The translations under genes were made by a program, and so were the position numbers. The notes under the pieces were generated by a model. That model saw nothing but the letters and a program-made list of their open reading frames with translations. It had not been told where the DNA came from and did no database searches. A stretch of DNA of 64,000 nucleotides from Eucriotettix oculatus (lineage: Eukaryota; Arthropoda; Insecta; Orthoptera; Tetrigidae), in the NCBI GenBank assembly GCA_034510155.1, contig CM067377.1:44416437-44480436 (forward strand), in the 5' to 3' direction. Below are positions 1 to 11,529 of the stretch, piece by piece. Every line of letters starts with the position of its first letter. The first letter of the stretch is position 1.

Positions 1-2640
1 TAGATGCATCCACTTCACGTAATAAATATGTACACTTCGAGGGAAACATCTGATAGAATAATTTTTGTTTTGTTTTTGAATTCAGGTTTAAGAGTTACGG
101 TAATCAGTGCGCATAAGAGTTGGTGTAAGTTGGGTCATGATTACAATCCTTGACATAAATTAATCAATTATTAACCAATGTAAATAAACATGTGATCAAA
201 ATAATTTCGCGAAACAATAATACGCATGTTTATGAATGTTATAAATATTGCTCTTGAAATATTTTCTATGAACCGTAATGAAAGTTTTCAAAAAGAATTA
301 ACATTGGACATAAAGGTCTCATATGATCAATACTGCTGTAATGTGCAAAATAAAAAATGATAATGAAAAATAAAATAGGGTTAAGGTATCATTTCGTATT
401 GTGACAATGTATATTTCATAGAACTCCTCGAATATAGTTTGTCGTATGATAAACTGTGTTGTGTTATTCAAAAAGATTAAGACCTGAACAGCTTAACCTT
501 TGATTTATTAGCCAACAAATAAACGTGTATGATAATGAATTTGGTTAGAACGTTTTTTACGGCCAAGACATCAAATGATCTAAGGAATGTAAAAGTGCAC
601 GAGCAGCTTAACCCATCAATTAGCTTGAAACGCTATAAAGTTAAAAGAAAGTTCAAAAGTTTCAGAAGCTGCTATATTTATGCCACAGAATAATTTCATT
701 TCATAAGTGAAAGACGTTATTTATATTTTCTGTGTGAGATATCAGACAAAACTGTTTCAATTTCATTGAAATATCACATGAGCTATTTGTCAATTTTTGG
801 CAGCGTTATTGTATACCGCGTTATGTTGAGTATATTAGAGGAAACAAAAGTTGTAAGCTAAAGGCAGGTATCCGAAAGTAGTAGGGGAGAATATATGCCC
901 TCCCACGCTATGAAAGAAATATAGCTCGGCGGAAGGAGGAGAGGACTCCCCGGAGAGACTTTATGCACGATTTAGTCAAAGGCTTAATACTTTATCTAAT
1001 CATTCCTAACACCATTATAGTAGCACATATTAAGTGACAAAAACACAGATTGAAAATATATTTACATCTCCGTTTGGCGTCTTCATACTCCCGACTTATG
1101 ATTTGTCTCCTTACAAAATTGTGCTGCCAGAACCAGTATTATTTTTCATTACTACTACTACCACCATCACCGCGATATTTGCATTATTATAGAAACGGCT
1201 TAAATCACATCTTTTAACAAAACTTTATTTTGTATTCTTAGTTAGAGATATTTAACTTATTATTAATTTTTTCTCTCCAAACTGTTGATGAACGAATAAG
1301 CAGTTGCATGTGACTCTAATTTTTTATTTGTTTATTATTACTAATACACATATTGCCTGAAATGATTGTTTATTTAAATTTAATTAATAAAAACAATTAA
1401 TTTATTTTAACAAGTGTAAATACTTTCTTATAATTAACTGGTAAATGAATTCGATGCTGATATCCTTTTTGTAATTGTATTAAGAACAATTAGGATATAC
1501 GAATTAGACGAACATTTTCAAAAGCAAGTTCTAATCGTAGAGTGAAAAAACGTATCCACTTGAGAAGCGATCCACATCTTCACAAACGACGTACAACTTC
1601 ACTTATTTCATATAATATTTGACTTAACATTAAAAAAAATTTATATTAATTTTTCTCTACGTTAATTACAGTTTATAAAAACGCGAGGTTCTAATTGTAC
1701 AAAAACTATTCTTTGCAACTGTTCAAATTATGTTTCTATAAATTAGTTCTATATTTTATAACAAAGTATGTTATGTTTGGATGATTGAAAACAAATTTAT
1801 ATATTTTAATGGCTCTATTTGATTTTTATAATTGAAAAAATCAGACACTCTCAGACTGCAGCGTCATATTTTCTCAGACAGTAAAATGAGTGAATGTAAT
1901 ACAGCAAGGAGTATGAAAGAATGAGGTTTTAAAATTTTTATTTACATTTCCCAGAAATAGGCACTCTGAGTCAAATTTAAACGATATAGAACCACACAAA
2001 CAGGTGTATTGAATTTATATTGTACTTTTTACAACAAGACCACAGATTATAATGATAGTAATAAAGGTATAAAGTTTCTTAAGTGGATATTTTCTTTGAC
2101 ACACCGTAAGGGTTTGAAAATAATACTGCTAAAGAAACCAGAAAAAACGTATTTGGTATAGAGAAATATAGCCCACAGAAGGAGTGCGATAGAGGGGAGA
2201 GAAAGAAGGGAAAAAGGAGAGCGGGAGGGGTTGACAGGAAGGGTAAGGGGGAGAGAGAGGACGAGAGAGATACAAGGAGAGACGGTTGGGAAGAGAGTGA
2301 GAGGGAAAGAAAGTGATCGAAGGCAAGAGATTTTAATATTATTGACCAAAATAATGTATTGGAGGCGTGTTCGTGGATTTATATCGAGTTATTTTAGATT
2401 CTGAATATTTTTAATAATTCGTAATTTTTGAAATTGTTGTATTCCGCCTTCATTACCTCTCATCATGTAATCTTTCTCTAGAATGTTTTACTTTGAACTG
2501 AATTTACTCAAATACGTCATCCAGAGAAACTTTTTGGTTCCTCCTTTTATGAAAATGTTTAACTGTTATGCCGAATACGCTTGTGGGTACAGCACTGCTT
2601 TTCGTTCTGCTGAAATTTTGATTCCAGATTAGGAATTTTG
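1..2640. other. A+T-rich intergenic DNA, no gene seen
   Basis: No domain-bearing reading frame, RNA gene or repeat with recognisable ends was found. Frames are short and stop-rich on both strands. The only notable compositional features are a short ACT/ACC-rich run near 1,150-1,175 and the purine-rich tract listed separately. Confidence 0.6.
2150..2325. repeat. Purine-rich (GA/GGA) low-complexity tract
   Basis: The + strand is almost entirely A and G for about 150 bases (GAGAGA, GGGA and GAAAGAA blocks). The tract keeps two overlapping minus-strand frames open (about 100 and 65 codons). Those are leucine/serine/proline-rich products of the composition, not genes. Confidence 0.8.
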
Positions 2641-2762
2641 GCCGGTTCAGGGTACTGCTTTGTCCTTGATCCTAGTGCAAGTACAAACATCCATTGCTCT
2701 GCCGGGATTCGAACGCGGTACCACAGTAATGGTAGACTACGACGCTGGACCGCTACTCGTCA
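2640..2762 (-). mobile_element. tRNA-derived SINE fragment, copy 1
   Basis: Read on the minus strand, 2,704-2,716 gives a good pol III B box (GCGTTCGAATCCC). Just downstream lies a stretch (2,683-2,697 on +) that recurs almost unchanged in the plus-strand element at 5.4 kb, with core GGATGTTTGT. A tRNA-like head plus a shared non-tRNA body is the structure of a SINE. The outer ends are not defined. Confidence 0.55.
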
Positions 2763-3029
2763 ATATCATACCTAAATAGACCGGTCAAATTTGACAAAAG
2801 TATATTTTAATAAAATAGAAAATTGGATCATATTAATAAAATTAAATTTTGCACTGCGAATCTTTTAATGGTAGAATTCTATTCTCGAACTGTAGTAAAT
2901 ATTTGTATCAAATTTACGAACAATTTTCAAAATTGTGTTTTTTTCTGGTATGTTATCATTATATTTTATTTTCTGTACAGTTATTTGGAGGTCTACAACT
3001 ATATTCTATAAAGATGTTTGTGTTTGTAT

Positions 3030-3480
3030 AGTTAAAGGCGTCTTTTACTTTTCCTTCCTCCCACTCGGAAACACATCTGAGGGATACGCTCGGTCAACTG
3101 AAGTTGACATTTGACTGTAGATAATTTTAGCAATACATGTGTTGTCGTGACTGTTTGAACGTGGAAATGTACGAATTTGATGGAGCGGCGGGCCAGAGTC
3201 GCAGCGGTGGCCCGTTGCGCAACTGAGTTGGACCGTAGATCACGGCGCCCCGCTGTCCACACCCAGGCTTTGGAAGAAGCCGCCTACCCCGTCCAGCGGA
3301 TAAATCCACTCCCACGCCGACAGCTACTGCTCGTGAGAACCTACTCACAGCCTGTGCGTTGCATCTCTCAAAGAAAATTGTCACAGGAACGGCTATTTTG
3401 TATGTTAAGAGTATTAGGACCTGAAGTAGGAGAAGTCTCACTCGGAAGATCTCGACTCTGATAGGACTGCTTTACAAACG
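3030..3480. promoter_or_regulatory. G+C-rich island, candidate non-coding element
   Basis: A sharp G+C-rich block (richest at 3,175-3,350) sits in A+T-rich DNA. Frames are open on both strands simply because stop codons are scarce: about 94 codons on + and about 104 on -. Neither has a recognisable domain. The local contrast is what is seen; a regulatory role is inferred. A 5' exon cannot be excluded. Confidence 0.3.
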
Positions 3481-3596
3481 TGTTAGGTTTCCAAATTTTG
3501 ACACTTCATTTTTAAAATTATGCTTGTTCTGCCATATTAATGCAGCCGTAGATCATTGATAAATACAACTCACTTGTGCTTTCCTATTGTATAGAC

Positions 3597-3680
3597 CAGA
3601 GATGGCCAAACCGTGGCGTATGCGCCAAACGGGGCGCTTTGGACGATCAAAAGTGGCGCATAGCATCCTTGAGCCTGTTT
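3597..3680 (+). mobile_element. Possible hAT-type transposon 5' end
   Basis: The stretch begins CAGAGATGGCCAAACCGTGG. This resembles hAT-superfamily terminal inverted repeats, which commonly begin CAGNGNTGGCCAAMC. No matching right end was found in the next few kilobases, so this is at best a broken end. Confidence 0.3.
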
Positions 3681-4139
3681 GTATTTTGAACGAGAAGTCC
3701 GTTTACATTGTTAAAAACCATTGTACAGTTAGACATGTATTATTAATTAATACAATCAATGGTCAAAGTCAGAAATAGAATAATTTAATAACAGTTCTTC
3801 TGGCAAACAGAGAGAACAGACAATTCCAAGTTCCACACTGATCTCGCTCTCAGTGCCAACAAGTGTAGTCCGGACTCTGTCAGCTCTAACAGCTTCATAA
3901 AGCTATCGCTCTCTCGTACAGGAAACTCATTCCTAATTTTTGCAGATTTGTACTTAATTAAACTGACGTAAATTAATTAATTTAACTGCGTCAAAATTAT
4001 TCCTTGTAACGCTTACCCTTTACATTGTAAAGTTTGCGTTACACTTGAAATGAATGGAACCTTTAAAACAAATGTACTAGAATAGGTTCTTTCAGAAATG
4101 TAAGGAATTCTGAGACATTTCTCTCTAAGGGGACACAGG

Positions 4140-4620
4140 CAAACTGATCAAAACGAAATTTTGACATTCATACGAACATAAGATGAACCGTCTCTCCTTG
4201 GAAGGACCAGTACAGACCCGCGAAGCCGAGACACGGAAGCCGATTGTATATTGGGCAGAAATTCCACACTCCCACACACACAGATTTTTCTTTTCTCTTT
4301 CACCCTCGGGCCTTCGTCACGTACGTAAAATAGTCGGAGCCGTAAACGTTCACTCCCGCTCGGGTATGGCATCACCTCCACGTCCTCCCGTCTCTCTCTC
4401 TCACACATACTCACTCCCTCACCCTCACTTTCTGCGCCAAAAAAAAATTTTCTTAGGCCAATATCCAGCTTTGTTATCCTTCCCTTCAGGGCCATCTGCC
4501 ACTCTTTTAGCGAACCACTGCCTTAAGATTTCTCGCGCTTTCTCCCTTTTTCTTCTGGTATTCAGCCTCCCTAGCAAAAGAACATTCGTTAAAAGCTAAA
4601 TACACGAGCTGCATCATTTT
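4140..4620. promoter_or_regulatory. Pyrimidine-rich, G+C-elevated island
   Basis: The + strand carries repeated CTCTCTC, CACACAC and CTCCC blocks with higher G+C than the surroundings. Two overlapping frames (138 codons on +, 115 on -) are low complexity and show no domain. The sequence could be a regulatory element or part of an old repeat. I see nothing that makes it coding. Confidence 0.3.
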
Positions 4621-5409
4621 CGTCCCCCAAGCGAAAAAGATTCTATCTTCATATCTTTTTAGCAACCCCTAACCATGAACGTAAGACGCTATAAAATATG
4701 CGCTTCTGAACTTGTATGTCTAAATTTGGCGCTTAATATGCAAATTGTTTGCTGCCCCTGGTATAGACTTAACGTTTGCAGACAACATCAAAGTTTTTTG
4801 ATAGCTTTATATTTCTGTTTCAGAACATTGAAGATGCCATCAAGTCTTCGTAGGGAGAGTACTTCAACTGATCCCGAAACGCAAGTTGGCCAACAAATTA
4901 TTGGTTCCATAAACCATTCCGTCAACCAACGTTTCCATATTCTCCAGAATCACAACAGTTTCTGCCATCATTCTTTCGGTGAGAAACCTGAAAAGTAGGC
5001 TGCTTCAGACCTACGATGTTATCCACTCTCGCACACAACTTCCGTTGGTACCTGAAAAGACAAGTCTGTGTGATGACGATGGTTACTTATATGGAAGATT
5101 TTAGCTGAAAGAGAAATGATCAATTTCAAAGTTGTAAATCTGGAAGTTATGCAACAAATGTTCTAAATGGTAACGAATAACACAAAACCTACGTACTATG
5201 AAATAAAATTCTCTAAGAAAATCGGAGACACTGCGGTATGTATGCTGATCAATCTACACATTGAAACCATTCAGAAATTTCACCTTAAGGAATTAACAAT
5301 TATCATAAGAAAACTGAGCATCCTTTCTTGAATACGCATTTGGCATGGAGAACATATTCGACATTCATAGTCTATGAAAGAAAATAATTCCTCCTAACCA
5401 TAAATCCGA

Positions 5410-5520
5410 TCTGCTGCTGAGTAGTGGACAACGCATCGCATTGGAGATCTCTAGGGTTAGAATCTCGGAATGGGCATGGATGTTTGTGCACGTCATCGTC
5501 TGCAAAACTGAGATTAAACC
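5410..5520 (+). mobile_element. tRNA-derived SINE fragment, copy 2
   Basis: A tRNA-like head precedes a B-box-like block at 5,454-5,466 (GGGTTAGAATCTC). It is followed by GGGCATGGATGTTTGTG at 5,472-5,488, which is the same body segment found inverted at 2,683-2,697. The shared body in two places is direct evidence of a dispersed SINE family. The downstream limit is uncertain and may reach about 5,640. Confidence 0.55.
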
Positions 5521-5749
5521 TGAGGCTGAACCGTTACACTGACCACGTGCCAGCCCAAAACTTCATAAATATGTCGTGGAATAAATTATGACAGTATGGT
5601 AGATCGCGGGCCTCCATTTGGGCTGAAGCACAAAGAAGAATTCATAAATTGAAGTTTTAGTTTCAATTAAAAATATAAATAAGGAGTATAATAACTACCA
5701 ATTCGTTACGTAGGTTTCGTAAAATTGGAACTCTAATTTTGCCTTGTAC

Positions 5750-6546
5750 TTACATTATAGAAATTTTAAAGTTTGTAAATGCACTAATTGGCTCAAGTCA
5801 TTTATACAACACTAGAAACCGCTCTGAACACCGTATTGAAAAACATCGTCTAAGCCTGTTTGTTCCGGTATAAATCCATACTATACTCTTCCGGAGGAAA
5901 TAAAACTTAAAATGTACAGAATTTATTTATAAAGAGTTGTAAATATTTGTTAATGAATGAATCGTATTATTCGCTGAAAGACTTCGTAGATGTCTTTCAG
6001 CGATTGCATCGTCATTAAAACAATTTTCTGCTATTATTCCACAATTATAACCTACTATAATTTAACTACAGATTTATTTTCTTTTTCATGTTCGACGGGA
6101 ATGTACGTAAGATTTGCTTCTGCCTACTCCGTCGACTGAAAATTGAAGATTAATATTGTTATCATTTCTCCTATTACTGTTATGCTAGCATCTTTAACCT
6201 TCGGATGAAATCTTCACGGTTAACCAACCGGATTAGACTTTTAAAAACACACAACGTTCCTGCCGCTGTCTTCAGTCTTGATTAATATTTGACCTTGTTT
6301 CAAATTCTATAACTGTTTTTGCAATTTTCCGAACTTATATCTCTGCAGGATCGAGTAGATAATACTTAAAAATAATTAATTGTTACATTTAGTTTAAAAA
6401 AAATTGTGCTCATTTTCTGTAAACTGGAATCTTTTGTCTTTCAATTTTGTAATAGTAAAATTTTATTCATTCTTATAATATGATGTTTGACGTCTCCTAT
6501 TTCCTGGACCGAGGAATTATGCATTGAATAATAAACTTAAATCTAA
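5750..6546 (+). mobile_element. Decayed LINE, same family as 18.7-19.8 kb
   Basis: Translating 5,757-5,930 with one frame change gives EILKFVNALIGSSHLYNTRN, then SEHRIEKHRLSL, then TLPEEIK. This parallels, in order, the C-terminal region encoded at 19,150-19,330 (EILKFV ... TRNRTALRSDKQRLAL ... RLPPEVK). The 3' end at 6,483-6,546 (GACGTCTCCTATTTCC ... CCGAGGA ... AATAATAAACTTAAATCTA) matches the tail at 19,776-19,836. The copy is full of stops and shifts and is not functional. Confidence 0.7.
5971..6003. repeat. Short perfect hairpin
   Basis: Twelve bases (TCGCTGAAAGAC) pair exactly with their complement after a 9-base loop (5,983-5,991). It lies inside the decayed LINE 3' region. No T-run follows and no partner site is known, so no function is assigned. 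Confidence 0.7.
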
Positions 6547-6549
6547 TTT

Positions 6550-9150
6550 TATTTTTGGTTGTCAGGAATTAATTTGTTTAGGGGCAATGTACATTCAAAT
6601 TTTTGAGAACGGGTTCTAATAATCATTATTATGATAAAATATACGTGTATTTTACTGAGTCAGTAAACTTGAAATTGAAATTGATGTTCGTCTTTCATAA
6701 GACAGAACATTTCTTATCCAGAAAAGGGCAGGAAAGTCAAACGGATGGTTCTAGAAAAGTATTTCACGTCCACTTCTCTTGTTTCATATTTCAATTATCT
6801 TCTGAATTCTATTATCGATATTAAAGAATTATTTTAAAGTCGCATTTATTTATTGACAAAATATCTTGATCTTTTGTAGATATTTCCTGAAATAATTCAG
6901 CTAATATACCTTTAAATTTTCGTAACATGGTTACTTTAATCTGTTGATTCAATTGAAGTCTTTTACCTTTTTCAACAAGTATTATCCAAAATGGTACCCA
7001 CAACATTTCTCTTTCACAGCACGATTATCTTTCAAAGACAACGATTTTAATTCACATATTTCACTTGCAAAGAAAACTGAGTTATGAGTTCAACCTGCGA
7101 ACAAGTGAAACAGTATTAAACCTTAGCGGTTTGTGTAAAATTCTTAACACATCACTAATTGTCCAGTTATATGCTGAAATTGCCTTATTCATGTTAACTG
7201 TATGCATTTTCAGGATGCATTTAACGTTCTCAGAATATCTCTAAGATGAGAATAAGAAAGGTGAGAGGAAATAGAAACTCTCTGAAAACAAAATATCTCG
7301 TCAGCACCTGTTAATAAGAGACTATTTTCTCTCATAGTAGGTAACAGTTGAACTTTCCTTAATATAAATGTATTTATTTGCCAACGAGTGTACAGTAAGT
7401 GTGGTGTCCCAATATTGTTCCCACAGGAAGAAACGTAGATTCATCTCACACTGGTTCCTTACTATTCATTTTACCATCAACAGCCGTCATTATAATGAAG
7501 TCCATTTCTTTGTTCAAACCCTTGATTGAATCTTGTCTCTTTCCAAAATGTTCATAGAGTGTGTCGGGTCTTTGTTCTCGGTCGCCCTGCAACAAGAATA
7601 ATCTGATCACTGGATCCGGTCTCAAGAGGAAGCAAAATCGTCCACTTACGTTATAAAGGGTGGTGATCACTTCTTTATCCTTTGTCTACGACGGAACAGG
7701 AAACGCTCCAAAGAATGTTAAATTACCTACCGTTTCATACTAAAAGATTCTGAAAGGTACGTTCAAATACATCATTAAAATACTCCTACAGCGCCAACGG
7801 TTATCTGAAAACAAAAGTGAAATAATTGATTTGCGATTAACCTTACTATTTAAGTAAATAGTTCTATTAAGTTGATAATAGTAGTCGGCGACATCGCGTC
7901 CCATGTCTTAGGCATGAAGAAGCATTTTTCTCGTCACGGCCACTTAAAGTGGGGTTAAGAATGAAAGAGAATGGCTATGCAGATCGCGTGACACTCCAAA
8001 AGTAATCCTGAATATGCCATGTCTTGTAGTATACCGGTCGGTCTAGGCTAAATAGGGCTGGAGTGCCAAATGAAGAAAACGAATAATTTAAATTAATTTA
8101 TTTTAATTTTTTCTATTAAATCTTTTTTATAGACGTTATCACAGAAACATCAATATGAGCCAGCTCCGATACAGAGCAGTTATCCGTACATATTTTTAAT
8201 TTTATTACGTTTAAGGACGGTTCAGTACCCACAGTTGGTCAACCATCAAACTTTTTTATGGAAAAGGTAACACAGCTTACTTTCTATAGTTTCTTAATGT
8301 CTTTCTCAGCATGTCTGGTGTGATTTTCGAGGGTGTATGTCATTTAAAGTATTTCTCTTTTCTCAACGAGCTTGGTTCAACTATCTTTTCCTAAAGATTA
8401 AATATGTGATATTGAGCTTTAATAATTTCAGAGCTTAGGATAATCAAGTGTTTCAGAACCACATTTCCCAAGTCCCTTGATATTTAACTATATTCATCGT
8501 TAGCGAGATTTATCAAATTACCTCCTTAATGTTTCTACTTTTCATGGTTTTGTTGCGGTAAGCAGTCCTAAGACTGGTCTGAAACAACCTTCCATACTAA
8601 AGTCTTTCAATTATTTAAACCTCTGTTGGCATGGAATAGCATGAGCCGAGGAAAATAATAATTACAAGAAATGGCCGGGATAGATGTCTAATTAATATTA
8701 TTGAATACAATTGTAATGCCCATTCAGTCGAATTTCAGCCCTCATCGGCATGGTGAGAATGGTTAAAAATTGAAAGATCAAATATACTGCTATTGATGTC
8801 TAATCCATAATTTCCGGGAACGCTAGGAAAATCGAGACACTTTCCATGCATTTTTAAGTCAGGTGTTCAGCTTTCAACAGTTTGGGAGTGGGCATAAATT
8901 ATTACTCAAGTTTTCAAATAATTAAATGACCGTAATTGGTGTCGGTTCCATCGTTTGATTGGCCACAGTTCCTATGATAACTAAGCCCCGGTTAGTTTAT
9001 AGATCTCTTTGCCTAAGGAAATTTAATTGAAGCGACTGCCTTAACAAGAAAGAGAGCCGTGGAAAAATCTCATGGAATCTACTCATTGGGACGTTTGATA
9101 TTTCATATCAGACTTGCATATTTTCTTAAAAAAAACAAGAGTGTAGAGTA
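6550..9150. other. Unique A+T-rich DNA, no gene seen
   Basis: Nothing beyond short shadow frames was recognised, apart from a dispersed-repeat fragment near 8,555-8,640 listed separately. Frames at 6,603-6,824 (+), 6,821-7,006 (-) and 7,446-7,670 (-) have no domain signal. Confidence 0.55.
8553..8640 (+). repeat. Dispersed repeat fragment (pair with 34.5 kb)
   Basis: The core AGACTGGTCTGA followed by AAACAACCTTCCATACTAA recurs at 34,536-34,570 as AGACTGGTCTGATGAAACTC then TCCATGCTAACC. Both copies are preceded by a CAGTCCTAAG- or TAGTCCTTAG-like block. The element type is not known. Confidence 0.5.
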
Positions 9151-9189
9151 TTGGGTTGTAAACATTGCTCAGCGAATGAATTATTTTTG

Positions 9190-9465
9190 CTGAAAGGAAA
9201 AGAATAGAAGATTTCGAAATTTGGTGCTAGAGATGAATGTAGAGAATGAGAGGGGTGGATAGAGTAACTAACCCGGAAGTTATATGAAAAAGAGGGGAAG
9301 AGAACAATTTTGGTGGACTTTGACCAACAGAAGGGAAGGATTAATAGGCCACGTTTTGAAGGTCTTGTAAAATTAGCATTAAAGGAATGTTTGTTGGGTG
9401 AGAACAGAAGAGGTAGGCCAAGGATGGAATGTCCAGCATGGAGGGTTGCACGAGACCAGTTTTAG
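9190..9465 (+). pseudogene. LINE RT C-terminal remnant (family C, copy 1)
   Basis: With frame changes and stops this translates to RIEDFEIWC, then RGVDRVTNPEV, then FWWTLTNRREGLIGHVL, then NRRGRPR-like remains. That order is typical of the C-terminal region of the common insect endonuclease/reverse-transcriptase LINEs (RIEAFEMWC...RVTNEEVL...RRDxLIGHxLR...GRPR). The nucleotide sequence of 9,285-9,440 also aligns with the inverted copy at 16,080-16,240. No intact frame remains. Confidence 0.7.
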
Positions 9466-9946
9466 GACAATACAACATACCACTTTTCGTTTGGAATTTT
9501 AACTAAAAAATTGTTTATGATCTATTTGGAAGTAATTTGTCAATGTGGATGGAATTATTTCCCTGCCCTGTCTAAATACGATTGAAAACCCAGGAAACTC
9601 CGTATAACTAGCTAGCATTTCCATTAATGTAGTCATTTAGTAAAGTGAAGAAGCTCTTTTGAGACAATTTCGTATTTTATACCATTTACGTTAGTTATAA
9701 TTGTGTAGATGAATAGTAATAAACTGTAATAGTAAGTGCGTAACTCATGCAAGTTATTATAGGCTGGGTACTCGAAAGTATCCTACATTCATGATTATGA
9801 TAATAACCGTTAACAATTTAGAACTGCATTAAAAAATTGGAATATGAATAATAAAAGTACGCCTTCTTGCTCTTTTTAACCGGACTATGTTGCATTAATA
9901 TACGAAATGAAATTAATCTAAAGAGAATGGATTTTATTGTCTCCTT

Positions 9947-9970
9947 CTCTCTCTCTCTCTCTCTCTCTCT
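9947..9970. repeat. (CT)n microsatellite
   Basis: Twelve uninterrupted CT units lie directly beside the end of the dispersed repeat at 9,990. Confidence 0.95.
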
Positions 9971-9989
9971 GGTTTGTTAGGGTTCTCAC

Positions 9990-10275
9990 GTGCCGAGTCA
10001 CCTCTGTCTATTTTGAATGGTTTATGTTCTAGAACTATCGAGGAGCTACCTCTTACTCTGGTCGATGCACGGAGAAGGGAGTTCTGTGACCTCACAACAA
10101 TCTCCTCTCCCGTCCAATTGCCGACCTACCTGATTCAGGTTTTCTAGGGCTTTTCCTATGAAGAATACTTTAACTATAAGCCTTGGCTGCCTTCTCCTTC
10201 CTTCCGCATCCTCCCTTTCAAAGCCCCTTCCTACGATCTAGAGGAAAGTTGCCGTTAATTGGGTAACCGATATTT
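9990..10275 (-). repeat. Dispersed repeat A, copy 1 (inverted)
   Basis: Read on the minus strand it contains, in order, AGGAAAAGCCCTAGAAAACC, TGAATCAGGTAGGTCGGC, GGGAGATTG-type text and ACGGAGAAG-type text in the arrangement seen at 40,531-40,914 (AACCCTAGAAAACCTGCATC and following). Five copies of the family occur in this window, in both orientations. No coding capacity is seen. The superfamily is unknown and a non-autonomous element is likely. Confidence 0.65.
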
Positions 10276-10639
10276 TCCTGTCAACCCCCTGCCCAAAATA
10301 AATTGATACACTTTAAAAACTCATCAATTGTGAATCTCTTAACTTTTACTTTGTCTTAATGTTTATCACATACGATATAAAAATTAGTAACTTTGTATTA
10401 ATTTAGTTGTTCAAAGATTTATTGCCTTATTTTTCGCTAATCAAGTATTTATATTTTATGAACAGAGTCTGCTTTCCCGTTCAAGTTAAGTGAGGCCTTG
10501 TACGCGAAAATTAAAATGGCGTCATCAGCGTATATAAGAAATTCATAAAATCAAGGAAGATCGTTAGTACGAATCTTCTATATTGAGAAGAGTTGACATG
10601 AAGACTGATTAATCCTCATGCTGAATGGGTGTAAATCAG

Positions 10640-11160
10640 TAGTGTGTCATGTATCTGAAGCGGCAAGCAGATGAGCAGAGACAAGAGTTGCGGTGAGTCC
10701 GACCTGTCGGTGGTACTGCACACGGTAGCCCGCGCCGCATTACTCGGGCCCTGCCGCCTACCTCCTCGTGCTGCTGGGGATAATTGCCGGGCCCGTAATA
10801 ACACGGACACCGGGTTATTTATCCGCGCTCTACCCTGTAATTTGCCCCCCCTGTTTACTGGACCGCCTCCGCACGCCGCACTGCTGAGCCAGCATTTCGT
10901 AATCCGGCCCTCGCTGCCGGCCGCAAATGGAGCCCGAGCATCACCGCCAGGTCACACTGACGAAGTAATTAACCAGACCTCTGAGATTACTCCACAAATA
11001 CTGCCGGAGCCTTGCCATTCACAGTTTGACCGGTTGTGGCAAATACGCGCATGTCAGAATTCTACTTGTTTCAAGAAGCCGCTATGGACCTTGCGATCTC
11101 TGGGCGACTCAGGTTGAATGACTGAGTCCCCGTCAGTGGCTGCGGACGGATTCTGAACGA
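10640..11160. promoter_or_regulatory. G+C-rich island, candidate conserved element
   Basis: A roughly 450-base block is markedly G+C-rich, with abrupt borders to A+T-rich DNA. It carries isolated homeodomain-type TAAT cores (for example GAAGTAATTAACC near 10,962) in an otherwise unique sequence. An open frame of 148 codons (10,671-11,117, +) has no recognisable domain and is explained by scarcity of stops. I infer a cis-regulatory element or unrecognised 5' exon. The sequence alone cannot choose between them. Confidence 0.35.
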
Positions 11161-11529
11161 TCTATATGGCTATAGAAACCTAGAAACATTCTCTTCCCTT
11201 GCTTTAATAGCTCAATATCCAAACTATCTTCGAGTCAACACAATAAAGTAATACTCATTCTTAACTTTGTTATGGTTAATCTTCAATATTTAATGAGAGC
11301 TTGGGATAGACTAAGTGTATCTTTAATACTTGGCCCTAGTGTGTCAACAAGGCAATGGAAACGTTTGTAATTGCCGAGAAGCCAGGCGAGTTAATCCTCG
11401 AGGACGCAGACGAGAAAATAGTCGGATAGGCCAACTGTCAATATTTATTAAAATATTGTATTGCCTCGTTGAGAGTTGAGAATGGTAACTTGGGAGAGAC
11501 GAGGAAACGACAAATGAAGCAGGAGTCTT

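Noticed and set aside
2047..2349. 100-codon minus-strand frame rich in leucine, serine and proline
   Set aside because: It is produced by a purine-rich low-complexity tract that excludes stops; a second frame is open over the same bases.
10671..11117. 148-codon frame in the 10.9-kb island
   Set aside because: No domain and no splice-site support. Scarcity of stops in G+C-rich DNA is enough to explain it.
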